Shown piece after piece: positions 1-9,217 of a DNA stretch of 64,000 nt. The stretch spans positions 78,508 through 142,507 of the forward strand of contig CATLHM010000008.1 in the NCBI GenBank assembly GCA_949949005.1. Reading direction: 5' to 3'. Origin of the DNA: an uncultured Lachnospiraceae bacterium (GTDB taxonomy: Bacteria; Bacillota; Clostridia; Lachnospirales; Lachnospiraceae). The position numbers and the translations under genes were made by a program. The first letter of the stretch is position 1; each line of letters starts with the position of its first letter. The notes beneath the pieces were generated by a model. The model did not search any database. It had not been told where the DNA came from and saw nothing but the letters and a program-made list of their open reading frames with translations.

Positions 1-277
1 AATTCCAGAACAACACAAAAAACTGGGGTGTCTCGAACAGCAGCTTTCCATACCCTGCAAAAGACGGGTAATCTGGCAATAGCTTCCAGCTTACAAATCC
101 GCCTCCGTCCGTGAATGCGGGACTGATGTATTTCCCCAGCTCCCAGGTATCCATGAGGGAGCCGGACAAAAGCAGCAGGATAGGTAAAATTACCAGCATG
201 GCAGGTAAAAGCAGTATCAGGGACAAAAGGGCCTTCTTTGCCCTGCTGCCAATCTTTTTCAATCTCTGCAAGTCCAT
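1..277 (-). CDS. Carbohydrate ABC transporter permease (MalG/UgpE-like), truncated by window start
   Basis: Reverse frame from ATG at 275-277 reads MDLQRLKKIGSRAKKALLSLILLLPAMLVILPILLLLSGSLMDTWELG...; follows a MalF-like permease in the same orientation. Confidence 0.75.
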   Translation of the reverse strand, partial: MDLQRLKKIGSRAKKALLSLILLLPAMLVILPILLLLSGSLMDTWELGKYISPAFTDGGGFVSWKLLPDYPSFAGYGKLLFETPQFFVLFWN

Positions 278-280
278 CCC

Positions 281-1228
281 TTACTCATCCTCCCAAAGTC
301 TTTGCAGGGCCAGAATCGCAACCATCAAAATTCCCCCCGTACACACTGCTGCCGCCGCCATCTTGTCAAGCTCCAGATTTACAAACCAGTTGTTGAATAG
401 ATGCTGCAAAAGATATATGCTCTGATCCGGATAGGCCCCGGCGGTCAGATAGGCCTCCCGGTAAATCTTAAAAGAATTTAAAAAGGATAAAATCACAATG
501 GTGTAAAGGCTTCCCTTAAGATTCGGCAGCATGATCCTCCAAAAGCGCTGCCAGCCCCCTGCCCCGTCCACCTTAGCAGCCTCCAGCATTTCCCCGGAAA
601 TACCTGCAAGCCCTGCCAGCCAGAGAATCACCGTATATCCCATATTTTTCCAAACATAGCTTCCCACCAGTACCCAAAAGGCTGCCGCCGTACCCAGATA
701 ATCTCTGCGCACCTCCCCCCAGAGCCCGGTCAAAAGGCCTATGCGGGTGAGAAAGAGATTGAAAAACCCCTGCTTATAAAATGTCAGCTTCCATACCATC
801 ACCACCGTAGCGGTGGGCATGGCAAGAGGGAAGAGATAGGCAGATTTGATCAGGCTCTTTTCCTTAAGGCAGTTTAGCGCAAGCGCTACGGCAAGTCCCA
901 GGGTTACCAGAATGGGGATGCACACCAGAGTAAACCTCACCGTGTTTTTCACCGCGAGTAAAAAAGCCTGATTCTGAAAAATGGCCTGATAATTTTTTCC
1001 TGCGCTAAACTCCCCTGTCACCGCCGTGGTGAAAGAACGCTTCACCACGTCCAGGAACGGGAGAAGGACGAAAATCATAATCCCCAAAAATCCCGGAAGC
1101 ACAAACAGATAAAAAAATCTTCTTTTCTTTTTTCCCATTTTCCCTCTTGCTGTCATTCCTTGCTGGCTCCTTTCCCTGTCGGTCAGACGTATGCGTTCCA
1201 TGGATACATCTGAGCCAGGCTCCGCCAC
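281..1228 (-). CDS. Carbohydrate ABC transporter permease (MalF/UgpA-like)
   Basis: Six-TM permease with EAA-like loop (EAAKVDGAGGWQRFWRIMLPNLKG). Confidence 0.88.
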   Translation of the reverse strand: MAEPGSDVSMERIRLTDRERSQQGMTARGKMGKKKRRFFYLFVLPGFLGIMIFVLLPFLDVVKRSFTTAVTGEFSAGKNYQAIFQNQAFLLAVKNTVRFTLVCIPILVTLGLAVALALNCLKEKSLIKSAYLFPLAMPTATVVMVWKLTFYKQGFFNLFLTRIGLLTGLWGEVRRDYLGTAAAFWVLVGSYVWKNMGYTVILWLAGLAGISGEMLEAAKVDGAGGWQRFWRIMLPNLKGSLYTIVILSFLNSFKIYREAYLTAGAYPDQSIYLLQHLFNNWFVNLELDKMAAAAVCTGGILMVAILALQRLWEDE

Positions 1229-1256
1229 GCCTCATAAATCAGTCCAGAAACGCAAA

Positions 1257-1311
1257 TGACTATTATGATAGTCTATGTTATTAGACTATCATAATAGTCA
1301 TTTAGTGTCAA
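1257..1311 (-). promoter_or_regulatory. Promoter with duplicated BlaI-like operator upstream of the ABC permease operon
   Basis: Perfect 18-bp inverted repeat TGACTATTATGATAGTCT(1257-1274)/AGACTATCATAATAGTCA(1283-1300). Each arm is itself GACTAT-N4-ATAGTC. Reverse-strand TTGACA at 1306-1311. Confidence 0.75.
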
Positions 1312-1360
1312 ATACTTTTTGTAAAACCAGGCCCACCTATAATTCCCTTAGCAGGACGCC

Positions 1361-2980
1361 CTACCTCCATCTTCTCGTATAAGCCTCAGATTCCTCCTCC
1401 GAAAGGTGCCTCAGAGCGCTGATCTTTCCCTCCCCGTCATATTGGGTAACCACCCCTGTTTTTCCGTTCTTTTCGCTTGCCTCGCGCAAAAACAGCCTTC
1501 CGGAAAAGCCCTCTTCCTCCGGCACCGTACTGTCCGCAAAAAAGTAAATCGGCTCATCCTCATAATAAAGCTGATAGTCATCTTCCATAACCTGAACGCT
1601 AAGCCCAAACTGCCGGTATTCATCAATGACCGCTTCCATGCTTCTGTCCTCTCTTACCCCAGAGTCCACAGCCTCCGCTGCCCCGACAGTTTCCTCCACG
1701 GTATACGTCCTTTCCTCCACAGTCTCCGCTCCTTCCTCAACGCTCGCTACCCTTCCCTCTACAGCCTCCGCCGTACCCGGCTGCACGCCCTCTGCCCTGT
1801 CCTGTGTCTGTGTCACATCATAAGCATAGGAGCTTGTGTACCCAAAAATCAGCGGATTTTCATTTACTGCCATACCCTCAATTGCATCCGCCTCCATCGT
1901 CACGGTATATTCCCCTGTCTTAACCGCATCATAATACTCCGTCCGGCCTTTGCCGTCTGCGGCATAAGATACGTAATGGGAGCCGAAAACCGTAAGCGAA
2001 ACCAAAACCGCCAGCACAGCGCCCACAATCCCCTTTGTGGTCATCCCCTTAAATTTCATTACCGCCGTAATTCTTTCCGTCACCGCATTTTTTCCAAAGC
2101 CAAGCCCGGTCTGGAAACCTATGCTTTTCTGCTGAGCCATGGAAAGCAGGGCAAGGGCGTAATCCTTGCGGCTCTCCTGTCTCCTGCGCACCACGGTTTC
2201 ATCACACAAAAGCTCCATATCCCGGTTAAACAAAAGATACATCAGCCACACCAGCGGGTTAAACCAGTGAAGGCACAAAACGCCGTGGGCAACCACCTTT
2301 TTCAGATTATCGCGATGCCTGATATGTACCAGCTCATGCCGAAGCCAAAAAGTAATTTCTTTTTCCGTACTTCCATAAAGCCCCTTTGGAAAGACGATGG
2401 CCTGGCCAAACACACCGCAGGTCACCGGAGATGCCGTCCGGTCAGATACACGGAATTTCACCTTTTCCAGACGCTTTCGGTCTTTTTCCTCAAGCCCAAG
2501 AAGAAGGAGCTGTTTTTCTCTCTCCGGCATGGGAAGCCCTTCCCGGAAGAACTGGCTGTCCCGAAAATAAAAGTACAGAGAGCCGGCCGCCATAGCCAAT
2601 GCCACCAGGCCATAGATTCCCCACAAGAGATAGCTTTCCTTCACGGTGACCACTCTGGTGGATATCTCCACCACGTCCGCGCTCTCCAGGCTGGCTGTAC
2701 CTGCCCCCTGGGCCGTCATCCGCCCCAGAATTTCCGGAGCCATATCGCCCACTGTCAGGCTGACCGCCTCCATCCTGTCCGAATCCATGGTAATTGCCCC
2801 CAGATCCCCAAGCCCGGGAAAGGGCATCGGGACAGCAAACGGAAGCACCAGACGCAAAATTGCAATCTCCCACAGCAAAACCATAACCTTTTTGGGAACA
2901 CGATGGATGAACAGCGCCCGAAACGCCGTGATACCAATGATTAAAATCCCTGCCGTGATACTCATCTGCACCAGATTCAT
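1361..2980 (-). CDS. BlaR1/MecR1-type M56 family membrane metallopeptidase
   Basis: Four-TM N-terminus, HELVHIRHRDN zinc-protease motif, ELLCDETVVRR; adjacent to a BlaI-type regulator. Confidence 0.88.
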   Translation of the reverse strand: MNLVQMSITAGILIIGITAFRALFIHRVPKKVMVLLWEIAILRLVLPFAVPMPFPGLGDLGAITMDSDRMEAVSLTVGDMAPEILGRMTAQGAGTASLESADVVEISTRVVTVKESYLLWGIYGLVALAMAAGSLYFYFRDSQFFREGLPMPEREKQLLLLGLEEKDRKRLEKVKFRVSDRTASPVTCGVFGQAIVFPKGLYGSTEKEITFWLRHELVHIRHRDNLKKVVAHGVLCLHWFNPLVWLMYLLFNRDMELLCDETVVRRRQESRKDYALALLSMAQQKSIGFQTGLGFGKNAVTERITAVMKFKGMTTKGIVGAVLAVLVSLTVFGSHYVSYAADGKGRTEYYDAVKTGEYTVTMEADAIEGMAVNENPLIFGYTSSYAYDVTQTQDRAEGVQPGTAEAVEGRVASVEEGAETVEERTYTVEETVGAAEAVDSGVREDRSMEAVIDEYRQFGLSVQVMEDDYQLYYEDEPIYFFADSTVPEEEGFSGRLFLREASEKNGKTGVVTQYDGEGKISALRHLSEEESEAYTRRWR

Positions 2981-3009
2981 TTTTCGTCCACCTTTCTGCC
3001 ACGTCAATT

Positions 3010-3369
3010 TTACTCTTCCAAATCGTCGATCATCCTTTTGAGCTGCCCCACTTCCTGTTTGGAGAGCTTTTTGCCATCCAGAAAGGCCGCAAAGAACTTA
3101 GCTTTAGAGCCGTCAAACATCCTGTCGATCAGCTCCTCCGTCTCATAGTCCTGCACCTCCTGCCGGGAGATCAGAGGGCAGCACATAAACCCAGGCTCCT
3201 GTCTTTTGATGGCGCCTTTGTCCACACATTTTTTGATCACCGTGTAGGTGGTGTTCCTGTTCCACCCGATCTCTTCTTTCAAAATCTTTACAATCTGCCC
3301 TGCGGGGAGCTCCCCTTCCCGCCACAGCACTTCCATAACCTTCCGTTCCGAATCAAATAATTTTATCAT
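3010..3369 (-). CDS. BlaI/MecI/CopY family transcriptional repressor
   Basis: MIKLFDSERKVMEVLWREGELPAGQIVKILKEEIGWNRNTTYTVIKKCVDKGAI. Confidence 0.9.
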   Translation of the reverse strand: MIKLFDSERKVMEVLWREGELPAGQIVKILKEEIGWNRNTTYTVIKKCVDKGAIKRQEPGFMCCPLISRQEVQDYETEELIDRMFDGSKAKFFAAFLDGKKLSKQEVGQLKRMIDDLEE

Positions 3370-3460
3370 TTTGGTTTGATTCCCCCTCTCCTGGCCGCTC
3401 CTTTTGCAAACAGGTTTATGCGCAGACGCCGTCCCGCTTTGCAGACGGATTTGCCGCAAA

Positions 3461-3512
3461 AGACTATCACAATAGTTGTCTAAATACTACCATGGCAGTC
3501 AATTTGTGTCAA
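3461..3512 (-). promoter_or_regulatory. Promoter and BlaI-like operator of the blaI-blaR1 operon
   Basis: Reverse strand TTGACA-17 nt-TAGTAT followed by AGACAACTATTGTGATAGTCT, matching the GACTAT-N4-ATAGTC half-site pair at 1257-1300. Confidence 0.7.
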
Positions 3513-3647
3513 TAAAGAATAGAGAATAAGAAATCAGACTTTACAGCACAGTATCAAGCCCTGGGCTGTATAGTTACCAAACTTCAACATTTTTTTTGCA
3601 AAAACTGTTGACACGAGCCAAAAACAATGCTATAGTATCAATGGTTC

Positions 3648-3731
3648 GCAGGAATGGCGGAATTGGCAGACGCGCACGGTTCAGGTCCGTGTGGTAGCAA
3701 TACCATGAGAGTTCAAGTCTCTTTTCCTGCA
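3648..3731 (+). tRNA. tRNA-Leu (anticodon CAG)
   Basis: GCAGGAA...TTCCTGC acceptor stem, loop TTCAGGT between CACGG and CCGTG, long variable arm, GTTCAAGTC T-arm. Confidence 0.93.
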
Positions 3732-3735
3732 TAAA

Positions 3736-3765
3736 AGAAGCCTTGGAGATAAGGCTTCTTTTTTT
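3736..3765 (+). terminator. Rho-independent terminator after tRNA-Leu
   Basis: AGAAGCCTT-GGAGAT-AAGGCTTCT followed by a T run. Confidence 0.85.
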
Positions 3766-3862
3766 ATGCACAGATCCGCATAAGGGAACCTGCTGCTGAC
3801 GCAGCATGCGCTCCGCGCGGCGAGTAGGGGGAAACCTTCCCTACTCGACTTGCTCAGGAGGC

Positions 3863-4963
3863 TTATCCCCTATTCCCTCCCTGCTTCATATTTTCCAGCA
3901 AAATCTCAAACAGCGAGCGCAGCATCCTCTGTATGGTTTTTCGGGTGGTATCATCCACCTCCCGTGCCGCCCTTAACACATGCTGCAGGCAGCGCTTCCA
4001 GTCCGCCCCGAACTCAAATACATTGGAGGCCTCCGAGGCGGAAACCACCTCATAGAGGGTGTCCACAAAGGCATGGATCTCCTCCTCGGGCAGGGATAAA
4101 ATCCACTCGTTCAAAGACGCATCCCGAAGGATCTTGGCTCCGGTCATATTTTTGGCCCGGACAAAGGAGCCATCCTCGATCTTCCAGGTATAGGTGTTGT
4201 GCTGGAGCATACCGATGGCCTTGCTTTCCACAATCTCATATTTGCTGTGGTCTTCCAGGATCATTCCCACCAGGGAAGAACGGGGAATAAATTTTGACAC
4301 CCGATCCTCAATCTCCCCGAAATGCCCCTGCTCGCGAATCTCCGGCCGAAAGCCCGGGCCGTCATTACTGAATACCTTAAGGATCCTTGCCCTTGTCCTC
4401 TCGCTGCAATTCATGGCCGCATAGACTGCCAGGTTGCCGCCCTTGGAATGCCCTCCCGCATAAAAATCTCCGGAAATATAAGAAGCCGCCCTTTCCATGT
4501 AGGCCACCGCCAACTGCTGGCTGCGCAGGGGTTTTGAAAAGGCCATGTTTAAATCCTCCTTCCAGCCCACAATTGTGGCATCCGTCCCCCTGAAAGCCAT
4601 ATAAACGCTCTTGTCTCCCAGAATATAGGTCATAGCAGAAAACTGCATCTCTTCGTCCTCATCAATGAGATTCACATAAAAATCCATTTTCAGGGAGCCA
4701 AAGCGCCGGGACAGTGCCGCCAGCTCAAACAATTCCTTATTGTTTTCCCGGTACCAGTAATCCTTCAGAATCCGGTCCCTGTCAGGATCCTCATAAATAC
4801 TTCGGATACTTACCGGCACGCTCCTACGCTGGAGATCCGGCACAAATCCCTCATAATGCAGATACACCAACTGGCACAGTACCAGATTATCCGCCTCGTT
4901 TAGCGGCTTTTCCAAAAAACTGTATTTTCCCCATTCCTTTAGATAATCTATAATATTTGCCAT
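3863..4963 (-). CDS. DUF2974/Mbeg1-like alpha/beta hydrolase
   Basis: GGHSKGGNLAVYAAM lipase-type nucleophile elbow; MANIIDYLKEWGKYSFLEKPLNEADNLVLCQL N-terminus. Confidence 0.85.
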   Translation of the reverse strand: MANIIDYLKEWGKYSFLEKPLNEADNLVLCQLVYLHYEGFVPDLQRRSVPVSIRSIYEDPDRDRILKDYWYRENNKELFELAALSRRFGSLKMDFYVNLIDEDEEMQFSAMTYILGDKSVYMAFRGTDATIVGWKEDLNMAFSKPLRSQQLAVAYMERAASYISGDFYAGGHSKGGNLAVYAAMNCSERTRARILKVFSNDGPGFRPEIREQGHFGEIEDRVSKFIPRSSLVGMILEDHSKYEIVESKAIGMLQHNTYTWKIEDGSFVRAKNMTGAKILRDASLNEWILSLPEEEIHAFVDTLYEVVSASEASNVFEFGADWKRCLQHVLRAAREVDDTTRKTIQRMLRSLFEILLENMKQGGNRG

Positions 4964-5048
4964 TAGCTTAATCCTCCCTTGGCCACGCTGTTCCTAATCC
5001 TGCCGCGCTGGTATGCGCCTGAAAATCCAATCTCTTTAAAAATTATTA

Positions 5049-6260
5049 TCAATACAGCACTCCGTCATAATATTGCAAAAGAAGCTTTACCACCCGGCTG
5101 TAGCTCACCGTTCCGTCCGCCACGCCGTTTAGGGTAAGGTTGGTGTCCAAAAAAGCATCCGCCGCCTTCTTTACCGTCTCCGTGCTGATCACCGCCTTGT
5201 CTTCCACCTGCTCCCAGGCTTCCTGGGTGAGGAATTGCTTGTCCTCCCACACCCGTGGGTCAATCTGGGGATGGGAAAGGTATTCTTCCTCGTCCCGTCC
5301 TATGGCCTTCCAGAAATCCCGGTCCAGATAACCGATCACGCTCAAATAAGCGCTGTACTGGAAAAGCTCCTCCGGGGCGTCCACGCAGGCCAGATAACCG
5401 ATGAAGTTGGCTTCATCCTCCAGAAGAAACCCCTTTAAGTGGGACAGCTCATGGCACATGGTTACCGGCATATTGGTGACATACATCTGCCTGTTATAAT
5501 TGGCTTCCATGGAAAAGGGGAAATAATAGCCCATAATATACTGCTGGCTGTAAAATCCGGAAACCGCAAGGCCTTTCGGCCTGGGGTAATAGCCGGAGAG
5601 CTCCTTATACTCCTCTCCCAGAAGGCTCATCTGTCCCCTGGCCATCTCCTTCATATCCCTGACCAGCCTTTCATCACAAAGGATATAGCCCTTCTCATCC
5701 CTCTCAAATAACGGAAAAAGAGCATTGGCCTTCTCCACCACATAATCCCGAAGGGTCCCAATCTCCTCTGCCCCATATTCCTTATCCAGGGCGCCTCCCA
5801 AACCATATCTCTCAGGAAAAGGGGAGACCTGATACAAAAGAAAACAGTTCAGCACCATAACCAGGGAAAAAATCCCGGTAACCCAATAGCAGAAGAAAGC
5901 ATATCCCCGGTACAGCCTTTCAAACCTTTCCCCCAAAAGAGGCAGCCCCAACGAATCAGGTTCTGACAAACGCCGCTCCAACAGGCAGCGTTTCCTGCCA
6001 TATATTTTAACCACTCGCAGGACGCCGTAAACAATCCCGCCTGCCACCAGCAAGATCACCAGCAAAACCGCAAGATACAGCATCCACTCCCCTACGGAAA
6101 AGGGAAAAATCCCGGTAACCCTTCCATAAGTCTCCACCCACAAAGGGAAGATATGCCTCACATAAAAATCACTGAACCCCTCCCACACCCTGCCGACGAT
6201 ATTCAGTATGGCCGCGGACAGCATCATTGCCCCTGGCGTCCAAATTTTCCATCTCTTCAA
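5049..6260 (-). CDS. DUF3810-like membrane protein with HELSH metallopeptidase-like motif
   Basis: Two N-terminal TM segments; CHELSHLKGFLLEDEANFIGYLAC. Confidence 0.8.
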   Translation of the reverse strand: MKRWKIWTPGAMMLSAAILNIVGRVWEGFSDFYVRHIFPLWVETYGRVTGIFPFSVGEWMLYLAVLLVILLVAGGIVYGVLRVVKIYGRKRCLLERRLSEPDSLGLPLLGERFERLYRGYAFFCYWVTGIFSLVMVLNCFLLYQVSPFPERYGLGGALDKEYGAEEIGTLRDYVVEKANALFPLFERDEKGYILCDERLVRDMKEMARGQMSLLGEEYKELSGYYPRPKGLAVSGFYSQQYIMGYYFPFSMEANYNRQMYVTNMPVTMCHELSHLKGFLLEDEANFIGYLACVDAPEELFQYSAYLSVIGYLDRDFWKAIGRDEEEYLSHPQIDPRVWEDKQFLTQEAWEQVEDKAVISTETVKKAADAFLDTNLTLNGVADGTVSYSRVVKLLLQYYDGVLY

Positions 6261-6372
6261 CCCTTTACCCCAAATCTTTCCCAGCTTCCTTCAAAAACAC
6301 TCATAACCTCTTCCCCACTCTACTATATTAATAGTAAATATCCTCTCTCTTTTAAGGACAGTCGGCAAGCCT

Positions 6373-7692
6373 ATGCAATCTGTTTTTCCCTACCTTCAAT
6401 CCATCAACCAGTTTTTGTGGAGCGGGCCCCTTTTATTCCTGCTGATGGGTACACACCTTTATTTTACCATGAAACTTCACTTTCCGCAGAAAAATATTTT
6501 AAAAGCCATCCGTCTTTCCGTAACCCCCTCGGGCAAAAAGGACGGCAGCAATCTCTCGGTCTTTGCCACTCTCTCCACCACCCTGGCTGCCACTTTGGGA
6601 ACCGGGAATATTATCGGGGTTTCCACAGCCGTGGCTCTTGGCGGCCCCGGGGCTATTTTCTGGTGCTGGGTCACCGGGATTCTGGGAATGGCCACTGCCT
6701 ACGCGGAGTGTTTTCTGAGCGTTCGCTTCCGCAGCCGCAATGAGGACGGCGTTTTTCAGGGAGGCCCCATGTATGTATGGCAAAACGGGCTGCATAAGCC
6801 TTCCGTGGGAAAATTTTACGGCCTCCTGACCCTGATCGCGGCCTTCGGCGTGGGCTGTACCACTCAGGCCAACTCTATCACCCAGACCACCTCCTTAAGC
6901 TTTGGCTTAAATCCCCAGATTGCAGGCTTCGCTGCCGCCATTCTAGCCGGTCTTGTGATTGTGGGCGGCATCCGTTCCATCGGCAACGTGTGTGTGAAGA
7001 TCGTGCCCTTTCTCGGTATCCTCTACACCGCAAGCTGTGTGCTGCTCCTTGTCATCAACCGGGAAGCCCTGGTGCCTGCCATCCAGCTGATTCTGACAAG
7101 CGCCCTCGCTCCCCGGGCAGCCCTCGGCGGTGCGGCCGGCTCCTCTCTGATGCTCACCGCCCGCTACGGTATTGCCCGGGGGCTCTTCACCAACGAGGCC
7201 GGAATCGGTACCGCTGCCATTGCTGCCGCCGCGTCGCAAACAGACAATCCCGCCCATCAGGCCTATGTCTCCATGACTGCCGTTTTCTGGGATACCGTGG
7301 TCATGTGCCTGCTCAGCGGCCTGGTGATCGTCAGCAACCTGCTTCTGCACCCGGAAAGCGCCCAGGGTGTCAACGAAGCGGGGCTCACCGAAGCAGCCTT
7401 CTCCTATCTGCCTCTTTTGGGAAATGTATTTTTATCCCTGTGCCTGGTGGCTTTTGCCATCACCACCCTCATCGGCTGGTCTTATCTCGGAGAGCAAGCC
7501 TACCGCTATCTGACAAGAAACAGAGGAATCTTTGCCTTCAAGGTGGCGTATATCGTGATGATCTATGTGGGCGCCGTCCTGCCCCTGAATCTGGTGTGGG
7601 AATGCACCGACCTGATCAATGCCCTGATGGTGGTTCCCAATGTGGCGGCCCTGTTTTTGCTGCAGAGATTTTTGAGATATGATTTGAAATAG
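6373..7692 (+). CDS. Sodium:alanine/glycine symporter (AGCS family)
   Basis: LGTGNIIGVSTAVALGGPGAIFWCWVTGILGMATAYAE and FTNEAGIGTAAIAAAAS signatures. Confidence 0.92.
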   Translation: MQSVFPYLQSINQFLWSGPLLFLLMGTHLYFTMKLHFPQKNILKAIRLSVTPSGKKDGSNLSVFATLSTTLAATLGTGNIIGVSTAVALGGPGAIFWCWVTGILGMATAYAECFLSVRFRSRNEDGVFQGGPMYVWQNGLHKPSVGKFYGLLTLIAAFGVGCTTQANSITQTTSLSFGLNPQIAGFAAAILAGLVIVGGIRSIGNVCVKIVPFLGILYTASCVLLLVINREALVPAIQLILTSALAPRAALGGAAGSSLMLTARYGIARGLFTNEAGIGTAAIAAAASQTDNPAHQAYVSMTAVFWDTVVMCLLSGLVIVSNLLLHPESAQGVNEAGLTEAAFSYLPLLGNVFLSLCLVAFAITTLIGWSYLGEQAYRYLTRNRGIFAFKVAYIVMIYVGAVLPLNLVWECTDLINALMVVPNVAALFLLQRFLRYDLK

Positions 7693-8095
7693 AAAGACTG
7701 GCTCCTTGCAGCCGAGTACAAGGCACCGTGAATAATAAATGCGCCCAGACATTTTCTTGCCTGATTATTAAAATTCAGTTTATGGTTGCATCCAAAAACA
7801 GAATATGCTAAAATAGGATCAGTGAAAACAAATCAAGGATTTCTGTGAAATGCCGCAAGGAATATTCTATCTCCGGATGGCGGATTCCTTACGGCTCGGG
7901 TACACATCAGTGTGCTTCATTCTATCTTCACGGACGAATATGCCGTGTCAGCCAGGCTCTGTCCTGCTTCCCGGGACAGCCTGCCAAATGCAGAGCAATC
8001 TCTGCGGAAACTCCTTGCTTACAACCAAATAACCGCAGGGAGGAATGGAGCACGGGAATTTCCTCTCTGTCACACCATGAAAAGGAGAGGAACAT

Positions 8096-9211
8096 TTGCA
8101 AAAAAAGACGATTACAGACAAAACAGGCCACACCCAAAAAGGGCAGCCGCAAACAAACACTCACAATGGGAATTCGATACTTCCTCCGGACTACCAGCTA
8201 AATTTAAGCGACTTTGCACTATTTCTGTCAGTCATGAAAGTCAAAGAAGCATACCAGAATGTTCTCAGCATCATCCTGGATGAACCGAATCTGACACTCA
8301 AAGAGGTCAAGGTCGAACAGGTGGTTTTAAACAAATCGGGCAAACGTGCCATACGCCTGGATGCATGGGCACAGGATACCAAAAACCGCCAATTTGACAT
8401 GGAGATGCAAAACGATGCAGGCGCAGACAATCTCCGCCGGCGTTCCAGGTTTTACCAGAGCCTGATCGATGCTCCGATTTTGAAATCAGGAAAGAAAACC
8501 CGTTACAGGCATCTGCCCTCAACGGTTATTATCTTTATCACCCAGGAAGACCTTTTTGGAAAAGATCTGGCAATGTATACCTTCCGCGAATGGTGTCAGG
8601 AAGTGCCAAAGCTGCCCTTGAATGATGGCACCTGCAAAATTTTTCTGAATATGACCAGCAAACGGGGGCGGGCAGAACTGGTCAGCCTGCTGCAATATAT
8701 GAAAAATTCCAACCTGAACAATGCGGAAATCTCCGTGAAAGACCAAAGAATTCTGGATTTGGACAAAGTTGTAAGAGAAGTTAAGGAATCGGAAGAATGG
8801 GAGGACGTGAAAATGAATATTCTTGAAATCGGCCTGGAGCGCGGGAAAGAATTGGGACTGGAACTGGGCATATCGCAAGGCCTCTCGCAGGGATTAGAAC
8901 AAGGAATCCTACAGGGGATAGAACAGGGGATTTCACAAGGATTAGAGCAGGGCTTGGAACAGGGATTAGAACAGGGACGCGTACAGGGCCTGGAACAGGG
9001 ATTAGAGCAGGGACGCGTACAGGGCCTGGAACAGGGATTAGAGCAGGGACGCGTACAAGGTCTGGAACAGGGACGGCTCAAAACTCTGGTTCAAAATGTA
9101 GAGTCTGCCATGAAAAACTTTAATGTGACCCTGCCCCAGGCCTGCGCCGGACTCGAGATCTCCGTAGCAGAATACAAAAAGGCCAAAGAGCTGATTTCTT
9201 CGTGGGAATAA
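8096..9211 (+). CDS. Rpn family recombination-promoting nuclease / PD-(D/E)XK transposase-like protein with QGLEQG repeat tail
   Basis: TTG start after AGGAGAGG; DFALFLSVMKVKEAYQNVLSIIL...LDAWAQDTKNRQFDMEMQN (PD-(D/E)XK-like core). Confidence 0.87.
   Translation: MQKKTITDKTGHTQKGQPQTNTHNGNSILPPDYQLNLSDFALFLSVMKVKEAYQNVLSIILDEPNLTLKEVKVEQVVLNKSGKRAIRLDAWAQDTKNRQFDMEMQNDAGADNLRRRSRFYQSLIDAPILKSGKKTRYRHLPSTVIIFITQEDLFGKDLAMYTFREWCQEVPKLPLNDGTCKIFLNMTSKRGRAELVSLLQYMKNSNLNNAEISVKDQRILDLDKVVREVKESEEWEDVKMNILEIGLERGKELGLELGISQGLSQGLEQGILQGIEQGISQGLEQGLEQGLEQGRVQGLEQGLEQGRVQGLEQGLEQGRVQGLEQGRLKTLVQNVESAMKNFNVTLPQACAGLEISVAEYKKAKELISSWE
8875..9075 (+). repeat. Intragenic minisatellite (36-bp unit encoding GLEQGLEQGRVQ)
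   Basis: GGACGCGTACAGGGCCTGGAACAGGGATTAGAGCAG phased at 8975, 9011 and 9047, embedded in shorter 12/18-bp QGLEQG repeats. Confidence 0.93.
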
Positions 9212-9217
9212 AAGCCC

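Noticed and set aside
1406-2944. 512-aa plus-strand ORF
   Set aside because: Antisense shadow of the M56 peptidase gene; translation lacks any coherent domain and is rich in H/R/P.
3574-3807. 77-aa minus-strand ORF
   Set aside because: Overlaps tRNA-Leu and its terminator; spurious.
6300-6372. Possible glycine riboswitch upstream of the AGCS symporter
   Set aside because: The leader is too short and lacks recognisable riboswitch motifs.
8875-9075. Possible CRISPR or intergenic VNTR
   Set aside because: The repeat is in frame inside an Rpn-family coding sequence.
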